A stretch of 64,000 nucleotides of DNA from Arthonia radiata (Eukaryota; Ascomycota; Arthoniomycetes; Arthoniales; Arthoniaceae). The notes beneath the pieces are model-generated. The model saw only the letters and a program-made list of their open reading frames with translations. It was not told the origin of the DNA and did no database searches. The stretch spans positions 1,008,558 through 1,072,557 of the forward strand of contig PSQN01000007.1 in NCBI GenBank assembly GCA_002989075.1, in the 5' to 3' direction. The stretch's first letter is position 1. The number at the start of each line of letters is the position of its first letter. Made by a program: the position numbers and the translations under genes. Positions 21,846 through 33,056 of this stretch are shown here, in pieces.

Positions 21846-24800
21846 CTAAATATCAAGAGGCGCCATCCGGTCGACATTGAAGAACCAATTTTCTTTGTCG
21901 AGCCTGTACATCATTAGTCGATCTCCCAGGCGGCATGTCTCGTGAATACTCACCAGTCATAGGGGAACACCACCAAATTTCCTTGGACCAGCTTCAGTAC
22001 CTCCTCTGCGTCTTCTTTCGCCATGATCGGGTCCGTACTCCGAAGCAGGTTGCTCGACTTTGTCGTTGCCCGACGGCGTCTTCTTGTGCTTCCACCAGGG
22101 TTTAGCGTAGCCTGATTGTGCAGTTCCTTCTTCTCATCCGGCGAATCAACGTGGCCGGCATCTTCCTTGGAAGGGAGTGTGCCAAATTCAACGTTCTTCC
22201 TAGCGTCCTCTTCAGCAATGTCCTGCTTCTCGCTCAGCTGATCGGTGGCGCCATCTGATTGTCCATGGGACTCTACTGTATGAAGCCTGAGTATGCTTGG
22301 CGGGGTTGTGGACAAAGCAGTGTCGGATCGCACGCGCTCCGTCTCAGCAGTACGCTTCTCTGATAGTGTGTCCGACAGAGAACTGTTATTCAGGGTAGAA
22401 AGCTTGGCCTTGACCACGTCCTCTGCTCCAGTGCCAGGGGGGCCAGTCTTGCTAGGCGTGTTCGGCGTGTTGACTCGTTCCTTCGCGTGGCTAATCCCCT
22501 GCGCTTCGTTGAAACGATTGGCGTAGGTGTTGAAAGCTTTATACTGCGCCCACGTCTGCACCTCATTGTCCGGCATACATCGGAACACTTGTCGATAGAG
22601 CTTCGTGTTGTTCTCGGCGACCTTATGCCACGTCTCGAGTAGGAACGAGTCAGTGATAGGGTCCTTCATGCAATCTTCTTCCACAACAGGCCGACTAATC
22701 TCAGAGATGAAGGCGTTGAGTGAGGTAGCGGAGATCTGTGTGAAGGTCTTCAGAGGCGGACCGCCTATATCGCTATCATCCGTCGCAGGCAATTGTGGGA
22801 GTTGAGACAGCTGAGGTAGGCCAAGCTCGTGCGTGTGCATCCGTGGAGGCATCGGTGGTGGGAGCGCGACTGTCTCCCAGCTTGGATTCATCGCCACGAA
22901 GGATGTGTCGTCCCGCCAAGTCCGAGAAGAGACCGTGGAATGTCGAGGCCTGGTTACCGTGCCCTTCCCTTCTGATATGCCGGTACTCACCAAAACCTCG
23001 CGACCGCTTTCGAGGATGCGAGAATCACGTCCGCGCTCAACGAATGTCTCGTACTGATTGCTGGTATCACCAGTGAGCTCCTCAGAAGAAGAATCTTGCT
23101 GCACGCCTCGTGTCTGACTTGACTGCCGGGTATCCGGCACTTCATCTATCTGTGCGTCTCCAGGGCCAGCAAACGCTTCGAGAACATCGTCAGCTTTACC
23201 ACCGTGCCTCAACGTCTTGCTCAGTTGGTGGTAGGCCTCTGAAGTCGACCAGCCTTCCACTTCACCGGTTCGCATGCCATCCACATCTAAGCCAAGATGC
23301 TCCCTCATCAGCCTCAGGCGTAGCGAATGCGCAAATTTGGCGACTTTGTATGGTTGACCTGCCATTGTTGAGTCGATGAAAGTCTTGTCACGGATCACCG
23401 CGGCGACTTCAGAGTCGTGATCGCCATTCATTGAGCGCTCATTGATATTCGCAGAGCCGATAATGACTGATCGGTCATCCACGATCATGCACTTAGCGTG
23501 GATATAGAGCTGCTCGGTCGTCAACGCTTTGGTCGAACCAATCTTACCCCACTGTCGCAATGAGTAGAACTGGATGTACTCCGTCGGGTCGACGCCCGCG
23601 GCTTTTAGCTTGCCGAATATCGAGCTCTCGCCTCTGCATATGCTGCGGTACTGACACTCCATGATTAGACGGATGCTGCTACCATCCTGTTCGTCTACAG
23701 AATTCTGGAAGCCGGGCATGAGAGGGATCAAGATCACTGCAGCCCAGTCCTCGTCATTCTCATGCGCCCTGATGATTCGCTCAACCAACGCGTCGCCGAT
23801 CTTGTTCTTCATCTCAGTCCCTTCAAACCAGCAGCTGCTAACGAAGAATTGATTCTCAATGTATACAAAGTGATCAGATTGCTCAATGAGCTTCAGATAC
23901 GCGTTTTGGATGCTCTTCTCGAGTCTGTCTGGCGTCCCATTGGACCACTCGCCACAAGACCGAAGGATTTGCACCTCGCAAGTCCCGTTTAGCTGCAGCG
24001 CCTCGATTTCTTGTGGTCTGAAATCGGCAGGTGGCAGAAGGGTAGGCATCGGTCGCGATGGCCCGCGCCTAGCTCCCGCTTTACGCTCACGCAGTAAGTA
24101 GTTCCAGCGCTGCACAAAGTGACGAGCTAGATCTCGGGCCGGCTGACCCAAGACTTGCATTCCGATATCATGCCAAGGCATGCGAGGGGTCTTGTTCCGA
24201 TTGTACATTTCCGCATACGGCTCATGGAGATTGAAGAAGTCTTGCACCCGTGGGTTTGAGTAGTCTTTGCCAGGCCATACTTGGCAGTCATCAGCATCTT
24301 CTGCATGGCCGCCGGAGCCACGGCCATTTCCTTTGTCGTCAGACAGAGCATGGTCCGGCGTATCCCATCGGCCAAAGCACAAGTCGACGCCGCCACAAAA
24401 TGCGATGATGTTGTCCACCACGCAGATCTTCTCATGATGCGCCCAGTACAAGGTGGTCTGAAAGACCTGATTCGGAGACCGCTGAACATGGATGTTGGGA
24501 TGGAGATCAAGTAGCGTGTGTTTGGTGTACTCCGAATCGATAGGGATCGCAGAGTTGATGTTTCGGTACATGATGATGAAGATTTTGACACCTTGCTCAG
24601 CTTTGCGCTTCAGCAAACGATCGAGGCGCCATTTGCGACTTACGCCGGGCGGCCTTCGCAAATATAATTCCGGGCTGAGCCACCAGTCGTGAATATACAC
24701 GACGTTCTCAGCGTTGTCGACCGCGCGTGAAAGCTTCCACATGTAGTCGCGAGCTTCCACCAACCATTCGGCATGAACGTCATGCCGTATAGGTGCAAAA

Positions 24801-26962
24801 CTGTCAAAGCGCTGCGGGTTGGCCCAAGGCGTAAGATTCCACATTTTGTGGATCGACTGAGCGAATTGCTCTTGCTGGCGCTCGTTCTTAGCGTACAGTG
24901 TCAGCGTACGTTCCTTATTCCACAACTTCAACCGATGTCCTCCTGACTTCCCAGTGTTAGCTTTTGCGGTCTTGGCCATGTCTTTGGCGGTCTTTTGATC
25001 TCTGATGCGTGGCAACTTCGACTGAAAATTGAACTCGGAGTCTACTAGAAACAAATCCGACAAGGCGGTCTCTTCTGGTGAGTTCACGCAAGCGACAAAG
25101 CTCTCGCGGACCAGGAACCATGTTGACTGTGTGATACCTTTGAGCTTGCCGGATTTCTTGATATGCAACATGCCCTCTTTGCCGTGGTATCCACCCTCCG
25201 CAGCCAGGTGAACACCCAAAGCAGATATCTCGAGAAACCTGCAAAGCCGATTGCTGCCGCCTCGAAACATGTAATATCGAATCATTTCACGTAAATAGGT
25301 TTCGAGCTTTCGCCGCTGACGTGCGGGAAAGTCCTCCTTGCGCTTCTCGAGTTCGCCTGTATTCGAACGGCCGGGAAATTTGCCAAGTCCTCGAATAGCA
25401 CCTGAGCTGTAGCTCCTCAAATGTTGCGAGGAGCCACGCCGAGTGTGACTTTCATCAAGTCTACCAAGCGTCGGAGCAGGACCCTCCGTACCGCTTTCTT
25501 CTCCCCCAGGGGCCTTCTCTTCGTCTTCCTCCTCGGGGAGAACTGCTGCTCCAACCATATTCTTCAGTTGGGGGAAAGAGCCCCGTGGGAAATGTGGTTT
25601 GTTCTTTCGATTGGACGTCAAGCCTCCACGTCGAAAATCGGTCTTGAGCTGTGCTGCATAATACTTGGCGTGCAGGTTGACGAAATCCGTGAGATATCTG
25701 CTGATCGTCCATTCCATGCGCATGAGCCCGTTACCGTACTCGAGATTAATGTTGAATTTTGCATGCTTGTCTGTGGATGTATGGTCGTTGTCAGAGGATG
25801 GAATGCTTATCTTCAGCTGCTCAAGCAGCACAGGAGTCTTCTTCTTGCGAAGCTCGTCTGGTTGAAAGTAGCTTGCAGCTATGATAGCAGCAGGACTTCC
25901 TGCAAGTAGCTCTGCCATTAATTCCGCCGACTTTTCAATGTCAATCTGCTTGACCTTCTCCCGCTTTGCCCTCATTCGCATGGCCGTTCTTACTTTGGGA
26001 GCGAGCTTCTTCCACTTCTCTCGTGCCTCCGTCATCTTCAACCTAGTGGGAGTCTCTTCGTTGTCCGTACCAGACCGTCGCAACCGCTTTTGGGCGCTTC
26101 TGTCCGCCGGGTCGTCTTGCCTTGACACCTTTCGATTGCGCATAAAGCTCTGTCCTGAGGCGCTTTGTATCCACGCGCTGCTTCTGCGCTTCTTTCCTGG
26201 TGTCTCAGGAAGTCTTGCGCGACCTTCGTCTTCCGATACTCCCTCTTTCTGGCCTTCTGTAACATCGTTCATCGTCGCACGCCGCATGGGTGCAGGCCGC
26301 CCTCGCCGTGCTGGTGACTCGCTCTGAGCTGCTCTGCGTGTGTGGAACGCATCGTCCATGGGAGTGCCCGGTTCCGTGTCTGTAAACCATTCAGGTCTGG
26401 TTTGAGGGATCTTCCGCTTCTTCTTGCTAAAAGTAAAAGGAGCTGGGCTGGGTGGCAGAGATGAGTCGCCCATCTCACCATCTTCGTCTGCTGTATAGGC
26501 ACCGTCTATTGCCGGGCTCGTTGCATATCCGTTCTCAGAGGCACCCATCGCAATAGAACTGCGCGTCCGCGTATGGCCCGGGGGCTTCGTCTGTAACCCA
26601 AATGACTTCATTCTGCTCTTTAATCTTTCGCGCTGTCGTTGGGCACCGACGAGATCGTTGTTGGGAGTCTCCGAAAGCCTGTCATCGGAGGTTGGGTTAG
26701 ACCTCGCGTCGTGAAGCTCATCCTCACGCGCGAATTGTATAGATCGTCGCGGCGGTGGTGTGGAGGTGCCGGTGCGGAGACTGGGACGTGCAACAGTAGG
26801 TGTCTCGTGTTCCTCAACAGCTGACAGAGTATCTTCCGAGGCCTGCAATTCCTGGGCGGCTTGCATGAACGACTCCAGAGCCTCTGCATCCATCTTCGCA
26901 GGGGTTGGTATGCCCGGAGTGATCGTTCTCTCTTGCATCACGTCCGCAATTGGAGTAGCCAT
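21846..26962 (-). CDS. Phospholipase D (PX-PH-HKD, Spo14/PldA type)
   Basis: Predicted 1688-aa phospholipase D that hydrolyses phosphatidylcholine to phosphatidic acid and choline, acting on membranes in secretion, polarity and sporulation. Exon 1 is 26962..21954; a 50-nt intron with CTAATGAT branch leads to a 58-nt last exon (21903..21846) encoding LDKENWFFNVDRMAPLDIF. Order of parts: a long disordered N terminus (1-330), a PX-like domain (about 380-480), a PH domain (about 590-740), the first catalytic motif HHEKICVVDN (about 845) and the second, IHAKCMIVDD followed by GSANINERS (about 1150). The two HxKx4D motifs are intact. A disordered tail of about 350 residues follows. Length is typical of filamentous fungi. 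It is divergent from the hydrolase gene at 27471. Confidence 0.95.
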
Positions 26963-27470
26963 GATGGGAGCCGGAGGTGCCGGGGCAGCTTCCTCACACG
27001 TGTACGTATCCTACACCGAAGTCATAGCAGAGAAGCTTCAAGGAGTGCAAGGCTCGCTGCGATTCAAGCCCGCGTGCTCAGGTCGTCGCTAGGGGGCCAA
27101 AACAGCTCGTCTGTGTCGAGGTGTGACGACGTGATAAGTAGATGCGTCAACGATTGTACAATACATTTGAGTGCACGCCTCAGATAGATGCGGATACTGA
27201 GACTGACACAAGGGAGCACCAAAGTAAGAGTAAGACGAGGTGAAATCATTTGCAATGGGATCCGGCAAGCGAGTCAGGACGTCAGACACTCTTCCTCATC
27301 GAGCACAAGTTTCAGCCCCAAGGCTCCAAGGCTATTCTACCTTGTCGATGACATATTAGATATCTTCATCACCTCTTGTATGTAATTGTATGTAAGAAGT
27401 GTCCTATTCTCCACTTCCTAGTGTTGCCAGACTTCTAGTGCTTGCATTCTTAGCCTATTTTCCTCTCACA
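26963..27470. other. Divergent promoter region
   Basis: About 500 bases between phospholipase D (-) and the alpha/beta hydrolase (+). No gene; nothing distinctive seen. Confidence 0.55.
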
Positions 27471-28520
27471 ATGTCCATCCCCAACCCAGTAGCTGGCCTC
27501 AGTGCCAGCAAGGAGGAGGTCTCCAAGCAGACTCACATCATCGGCGGCATCATATGCAATGTTTTTGGTACAAAAGAGATTCCCGAGGATGTTAAAGACG
27601 TATCTTGCCTGTGGATTCTTCACCCTCGCCTCTCCAAGAAAGAGCACATGGATCCTTTGGCTCACTCTCTGATCTCGGCGTGGAACAAGAAGCTCGCGCA
27701 AAAGCGCGGTCGAGGCCGCCAAGGTCTCATAGCGTGCGCATTTGACCAACGGAATCATGGCTCGAGAATTGTCGACAAGCAATCGAATCAAGCTTGGGCA
27801 CAAGGCAACCCTAGACACGCTCAGGACATGTTCTCATTGTTTCAAGGAACAGCCGCGGATGTGTCACAGCTGATTACCTATCTACCTGCCTATGTCTTTC
27901 CGAAGAACGACAGAGATCTGACCTCACACTTCGTTCTCGGCATATCGCTGGGCGCACACGCTGCGTGGCATTGCGTGCTGCACGATGAACGCGTATCAAC
28001 CGCCGTCATCGTGGTGGGATGTGCGGACTATCGACGACTAATGCAGCAACGGGCAGAGGCGTCGAAACTGCAGACGTGGACGAGCTCTTCACCTGCGGGG
28101 AAGACTTTCATCGGATCTTCTGACTTCCCACCTGCTCTCATCGAGGCTGTTGATAAGTATGACCCGTCGAGTCTGCTAATGGGCGAGATGGAACAGACGA
28201 GCAGCGACGTCATGCAAGAGCCGAGAGAGAGAGAGAGAAAGAGGTTATGGCCCTTGATGCGAGATCATCTGGCAGGCAAGCGGATCTTCAACCAAGCTGG
28301 TGCCGAGGACAAGCTGGTGCCGTATGAGTGCAGCGTCCCATTCTTGAATTGGCTGAAGAAGGCGGTAGGGCCGAAGGGGTGGTATTCAGATAATGGTGTG
28401 GAGCTGACTGACAAGTCCTATGCTGGTGTTGGGCATGAGTTCAGCCCAGAGATGGCGGTTGACGCAACCAAGTTCATCATGGACTTGCTCGACGTGAGTG
28501 GGCGAGACTCGAAGATCTGA
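27471..28520 (+). CDS. Alpha/beta hydrolase, fungal family of unknown substrate
   Basis: Predicted 349-aa single-exon protein. The ATG at 27471 is chosen because the longer frame begins with a non-ATG codon. It has the alpha/beta-hydrolase layout: DQRNHGSR after strand 4, the nucleophile elbow GISLGAH at about 165, a late acid in NQAGAEDKLVPY and a final histidine in GVGHEFSPEM. There is no signal peptide with this start. A short coding GA run at 28224-28241 gives alternating Glu-Arg residues. Related fungal proteins are annotated only as hydrolases. An esterase or peptidase-like role is possible but not shown. Confidence 0.85.
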   Translation: MSIPNPVAGLSASKEEVSKQTHIIGGIICNVFGTKEIPEDVKDVSCLWILHPRLSKKEHMDPLAHSLISAWNKKLAQKRGRGRQGLIACAFDQRNHGSRIVDKQSNQAWAQGNPRHAQDMFSLFQGTAADVSQLITYLPAYVFPKNDRDLTSHFVLGISLGAHAAWHCVLHDERVSTAVIVVGCADYRRLMQQRAEASKLQTWTSSSPAGKTFIGSSDFPPALIEAVDKYDPSSLLMGEMEQTSSDVMQEPRERERKRLWPLMRDHLAGKRIFNQAGAEDKLVPYECSVPFLNWLKKAVGPKGWYSDNGVELTDKSYAGVGHEFSPEMAVDATKFIMDLLDVSGRDSKI

Positions 28521-28818
28521 TGTCACATAGATGGCAGCGTTTGGCCGTAACCTCGGAGAAAAAGAATACTTAGTAAAGTCTACCCTCAAGAGCGCTTACA
28601 CCACTGACTACAATTTTAAAGGGCACTGCTGTGAGCCAACGCTAGTATATTGTTGGTGAGCAATCATTTTCAGACAAAGTGTCAAGACAGAGAAACACCG
28701 GCATAGATGAAATCAAGGCTGTTTCTGTAGGACAGAGGCAGAGTATTTACTGTTACCGATTGGTCTGCCAATGACCAAGTCCGCGCTGTAGACCATGTGA
28801 AACGGAAGTAGCATACCC

Positions 28819-31120
28819 TCAATCCCCTCGTTGACCGGCTGATGCCTGTTGCTCCGCCATAGAAGGCTTGCGCGCCTCCAACTGCAAGTAGTGCCACAGA
28901 TCGCGTCCTCTGTACATCGCATAGCCCTGTTTCTTGGATCAGCACGCACGCAAACAGAGTGGTCATTGAGATCTAGCGTCGAGTTCGAAGATATTATGGT
29001 TGAAGGCTTGACTTGAAGGCTTGAGACTCACGGAGACTGTGTTGGGGAAATGCCTCTGCAGACCAAGTAGGTATATGATTTGCACCGGGATCAGTGCCAA
29101 CAGCCAGAACAGAAACGCCATCTGGTGTGGTCAGCAGCTGTGACATAACGTCTATATGAGTAGATCTCGAACTTACAGGTCTAATATTTTCTGAGAAATC
29201 GCGCGACTTGACATCCTGGATACCTTGTCAGCAGAGTGAGACTACAGTACATGCCAGAATAGATTGTCGGCTGCGAGATATCAGCACAGCCTGGGCGTGG
29301 AGCGAAACAGTCCGCGGTGCTGACTGGTATTGCCAGTGCCAGCGATCTGAAGTCATGCCGATACTCATTTGAAAGAAAGCAACCATGTGTGGATGCTCGG
29401 ACTCACCACGAAGCCGACCTTGCGTAAGAGTTCCTCGAGAGCACCGAGCTCAAAGACCTCAAATGCTATAACACGATATTTAGTCAATATTCTCGAGCAG
29501 CGTTCGACTACCTATCCAACCACGAGGTAGAAAAGCTGAACACGGAACGATAAGGGCTCCTACTTACCTGGCATGTACGTGACCTCATTGACCATTCGCA
29601 GCGTCGCCAGCATGTCCTTTGGTGCCTTATCGTAGGCAACATGGTGGTATTCGTTGTGAACAATGACACCTCCCGGGCGCAACACGCGGAAAAAGCCCCG
29701 CAATGCTTTCTCAACGTCTGGCGCATGCACAAACGTTTCTATTGTGTACAGCCCGTCAAACTCACCATCGGCGTATCTCGAGAGATCGCCGTAGTCGCCA
29801 ACTCGGACCGTGACTTGCTTCTCGACGCCAGCCTGTAGACACAACACAGTCAGCAAAACTTGCTCTCGCTGTTGCACAACACAAATCCTTCGGCGTCAAA
29901 TCTTAAGACTTTCCCAAGTTCAAAAGCAATCACTGTCACCTGGAGCGCTAAATGTCAGCACAATGCATTGCGAGAGAGCACACGAGCGAGTGTGTTTTGC
30001 TTTCAGGTTGAGCGTCTCCAGACATCGTCTCCGTTTCAGCGAGTGAAAGGCCACGAAGACACAAGAGAAGGAACAGGGCGAAGGCTGACTTACTTAAGCT
30101 TGGCGGAGACCCTTGTTCTCAACTTCCAGTTCTTCTTGTACCCATGCTCCTCTTGTCGCTTACGGGTTTCCGTTTGCATTGGCTAGAGCGCTACGTGTCA
30201 GCACGATACATCCTGGGAGAGCACACATGCGGGTACGATTTGCTCTCAGAATGAACGTATCCAGGCAGCGTCTCGGTTTTACCAACCGAAAGGCTTTCGA
30301 AACCCCCCAGAAGCAACAGTGTGGAGGCTGTAGACTTACCTCACATCCGCAATTTTGAATCATAAGACCTTGTGACGACAGATTCTCAAAAGCCACGTGA
30401 AATGCAGCTTACCCGTGCGATGTTCTTGCGAGCGTTGACCACGTGATGGTCAACGTAGTCTATGCCTTCCACATCGTACTTTCCTGAAACGCTAAAATAA
30501 GCATCGTGTCATTCGAATATCGAATCTGACCTTACCGTGCTGAGCCAGGTAGATAGCTACCAAACCATGACCACAACCGCAGTCGAGAACCTGTAGCCAA
30601 CCTCAGTGTTAGCTCCAGAGAGCGCAGCGTGGTGTCGGGGCAATTGCGGGAAACTCCGATGCTGGTGAGCGCCGGGGTATGGGATTCGCTAAGCCGTACG
30701 GAAGCCCTTATCGGCACCATGAAGCAGCTGTAGCGCCGGCGAATTGATGTGGGCAGGCCGGTGATAAACGAGGCAGGTTAGGGAATGTCATCTGACCTTG
30801 CTGCCCTGAGGGAGATTCAGAGCATCGACCATCTTCTGCTCCATGGCTCTGAGAGCCTTGTTGACAGAGAATGGCCATGCTGAGGAACTGGAGTAGAAGC
30901 CAAAGTGGCGTGCGCCTGGTCAAACATATTAGCAACTATGACAGAACAGCCTGGGCCTAGTCAAGATAGGATGCCGGATGGCGAAGTAGATATTGACTGA
31001 GACTGCGAGCTCCATTGATATACTGCGCACGCTCTACGGGTGTGACTCACCTCCTAATACGAGACGATATCCGATGCGTGATTCCAAGGAGTCGTAGTAT
31101 TTTTTCATGATATGAGCCAT
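28819..31120 (-). CDS. Erg6-like SAM-dependent methyltransferase, nine exons
   Basis: Predicted 291-aa class I methyltransferase similar to sterol/Erg6-type C-methyltransferases. Exons: 31120..31051, 30915..30797, 30590..30536, 30483..30413, 29832..29568, 29465..29407, 29215..29177, 29121..29032, 28926..28819, all in phase. The SAM site shows motif I (VLDCGCGHGLVAIYLAQHG), the acidic loop (EGIDYVDHH), GDYGDLSRYADGEFDGLYTI and the post-motif VLRPGGVIVHNEYHH. After DVKSRDFSENIRP comes a hydrophobic segment (FLFWLLALIPVQIIYLLG), so it is probably membrane-attached, then a short ARKP tail as in Erg6 proteins. It is shorter than true Erg6 (about 375 aa), so a paralogue acting on another lipid is likely. 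Intron 4 (30412..29833, 580 nt) is exceptional; see the two repeat entries. Confidence 0.85.
29940..30093 (-). repeat. Intron-like repeat copy 2 (introner-like)
   Basis: 154-nt unit, 89 bases downstream of copy 1 in transcription direction. It begins GTAAGTC, shares GTGTGCTCTC and GTGCTGACA with copy 1, and ends TAGCGCTCCAG. The two copies differ by many substitutions but align over their whole length, with the ends coinciding with splice signals. Confidence 0.85.
30183..30339 (-). repeat. Intron-like repeat copy 1 (introner-like)
   Basis: 157-nt unit inside intron 4 of the methyltransferase gene. It starts with GTAAGTC, contains a hairpin (GAGAGCA at 30217-30223 facing TGCTCTC at 30241-30247 on the + strand), a GTGCTGACA branch-like site and ends CGCTCTAG. 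It is therefore a complete intron in itself and is clearly homologous to copy 2. Confidence 0.85.
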
Positions 31121-33056
31121 CTTGATAAACACAACGGAATTTCAAAACGCCAGCAGAACGTGACTGAATCTCACAGGTATTGTGGCCAGCAAAGCTTGGT
31201 GAAGGCTCAAATCTTCACCGGCTGCCAGTTCCATCGCTTCGGAAAGACGGCCCGGCGTCTCCGCTGAGGCCGTCACTTGCCTTGCCAAAGCCTGTAAGCG
31301 CGCGCGTCGCCGGCCGGTGTTGCGGATTATTTTTGTGCAATCTCCGCGAAATGATGGAGCGAGACATTCAGGCAACGCCGGGCCTACCTCAATCACGCGA
31401 TGCATAGATATAGTGAGCAGAGCAGGCGCTCTGGGACGACAGCATCACCATTTCACCTTTTGGTGACAGCGCCGGCCGAGCGGTAGCTCTGCCAACGCTT
31501 CGGAGGTACTGCTCCACTGCACGACGGGCTGTTAGCGTTGTTCTATCTCCAGCACCAATCGAGCCCATCACACACCGGTTTGTGAGACAGTCTGCGTTAT
31601 TTTGACATGCATTAGACGGCGCAAAGCTGCTTATTGTTCGCGTTGAGACGAGATCTCGGTAATTTTTTCCGCTATCATTGTGACTCGGCTGCTTCTCAGC
31701 GATTGTTCTTGCCCAACAACAGACCTAAAAGCCGAAGCTACTCTGCGACCAATGAGACAAAGGCTGTATACTGTCATTTTGGCATTCCAGGCAGTCCTCT
31801 GGATCTTGAGGCTATCCAAAAAGACTTCTGTGCTGCTGTGTAATATCGTTCCCTCTCAGAAACACTTGTCTCAATCCATGACCTCTTTCTATTATCTTGT
31901 TTCTTGTTTCTGCGTGGCCAAGCGTACCAAAGCTGTGGATTGTCTAGTCAGCTATTGCAGGGGTGGAGAGAAACTTCCAGGCACCCGGCGTCCCTCGCAA
32001 CCCAACAGAAAAATCTAGGCCGTCTGGACCCTACAGTAGCACACTAGCACACTAGCAATACATATCTTACCTAGAAGGACTTGCTTTCACAGTATGCCTC
32101 TCTACTGCTGTCCAGTCATCGTGATATTAACTCAGTGACATTGGTACTGCGTGCTCCTGTAAATCATGAACTTACCCGTTTTGCGCATCAGCTCGGATCT
32201 GCGCGAATAAATTAGCTGGAGATCTCTCCATTACCCAGACATGCTCTCCAGAACAGAAGATTGCCTGAGGCAAGCTGTACGTAGTGCAACGAAAGTAGAT
32301 GCTAGCATAACAGTACCTGGATGCAAAGCAGCACTATTTACGGCTCGGTATTAGCGCAGCGCTTTTGGGGCGGCAGTCAACCATGGATGAAAAGGAAAAT
32401 GCTCGTAAAGATACGCGACCAACTCGGACGACTTGGTGAAAGGTTGCATTCGAAGTTTGTACACCAGGACTTACATGGAGTGTGAGTGACAGATTGCTTG
32501 GTGTGTGTACACTCCCCGATACTTACTTGAAGCAAGACCGGACTGGTGCATCCGTCCTCCCGATCGAACCCCACTGATGGGACTGTACCCTGAATCACAC
32601 CGGATCAGCGATAGCTGCTCTGGGGGCCAACACCAAAGGCAATAACTGTTGACCAATGCGCTTGTTCGAGCCGCCGATCTCCAGAATGTATCTTTAAATG
32701 GGAGGGTATCTCGCCAACCGCGTCTGAGTCAAACTTGAAATCCTTCACAGCGTTGGGCAGCACCTGATGCAATGACTGAGCCACCGTGCCACATGAGACG
32801 GCCGATGCAGCAGGAGGCCGGCGGCTAGTCGCCTACTCTCGTGCGGAGTAGTATTGGGGAAGTACTCCTAGTGGCTGCATACGTGAAGCTGAAACGGGCA
32901 TGCATACTCTGCTACGCCGCAAGGCCGCATGACAGCTCCATGAGTACGTTTACTTCGCCGCGTCTTTCACAGAACCATGGTTAAGGTGCTGAGCATCCCT
33001 TGGTCGCGAGCGCGGCTATGCCGTGGGTTTAAAGGCATGCCTTAAACTTTCTGGAC
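31121..33056. other. 1.9 kb intergenic region
   Basis: Between divergent methyltransferase (-) and membrane protein (+) genes. Short frames only. A small direct repeat of CACACTAG near 32037-32055 is the only feature noted. Confidence 0.5.

Noticed and set aside
30094-30182. Sequence between the two intron-like copies as extra coding exon
   Set aside because: Open in one frame, but joining it to the downstream piece gives an immediate stop, and the protein family does not need an insert at this point.
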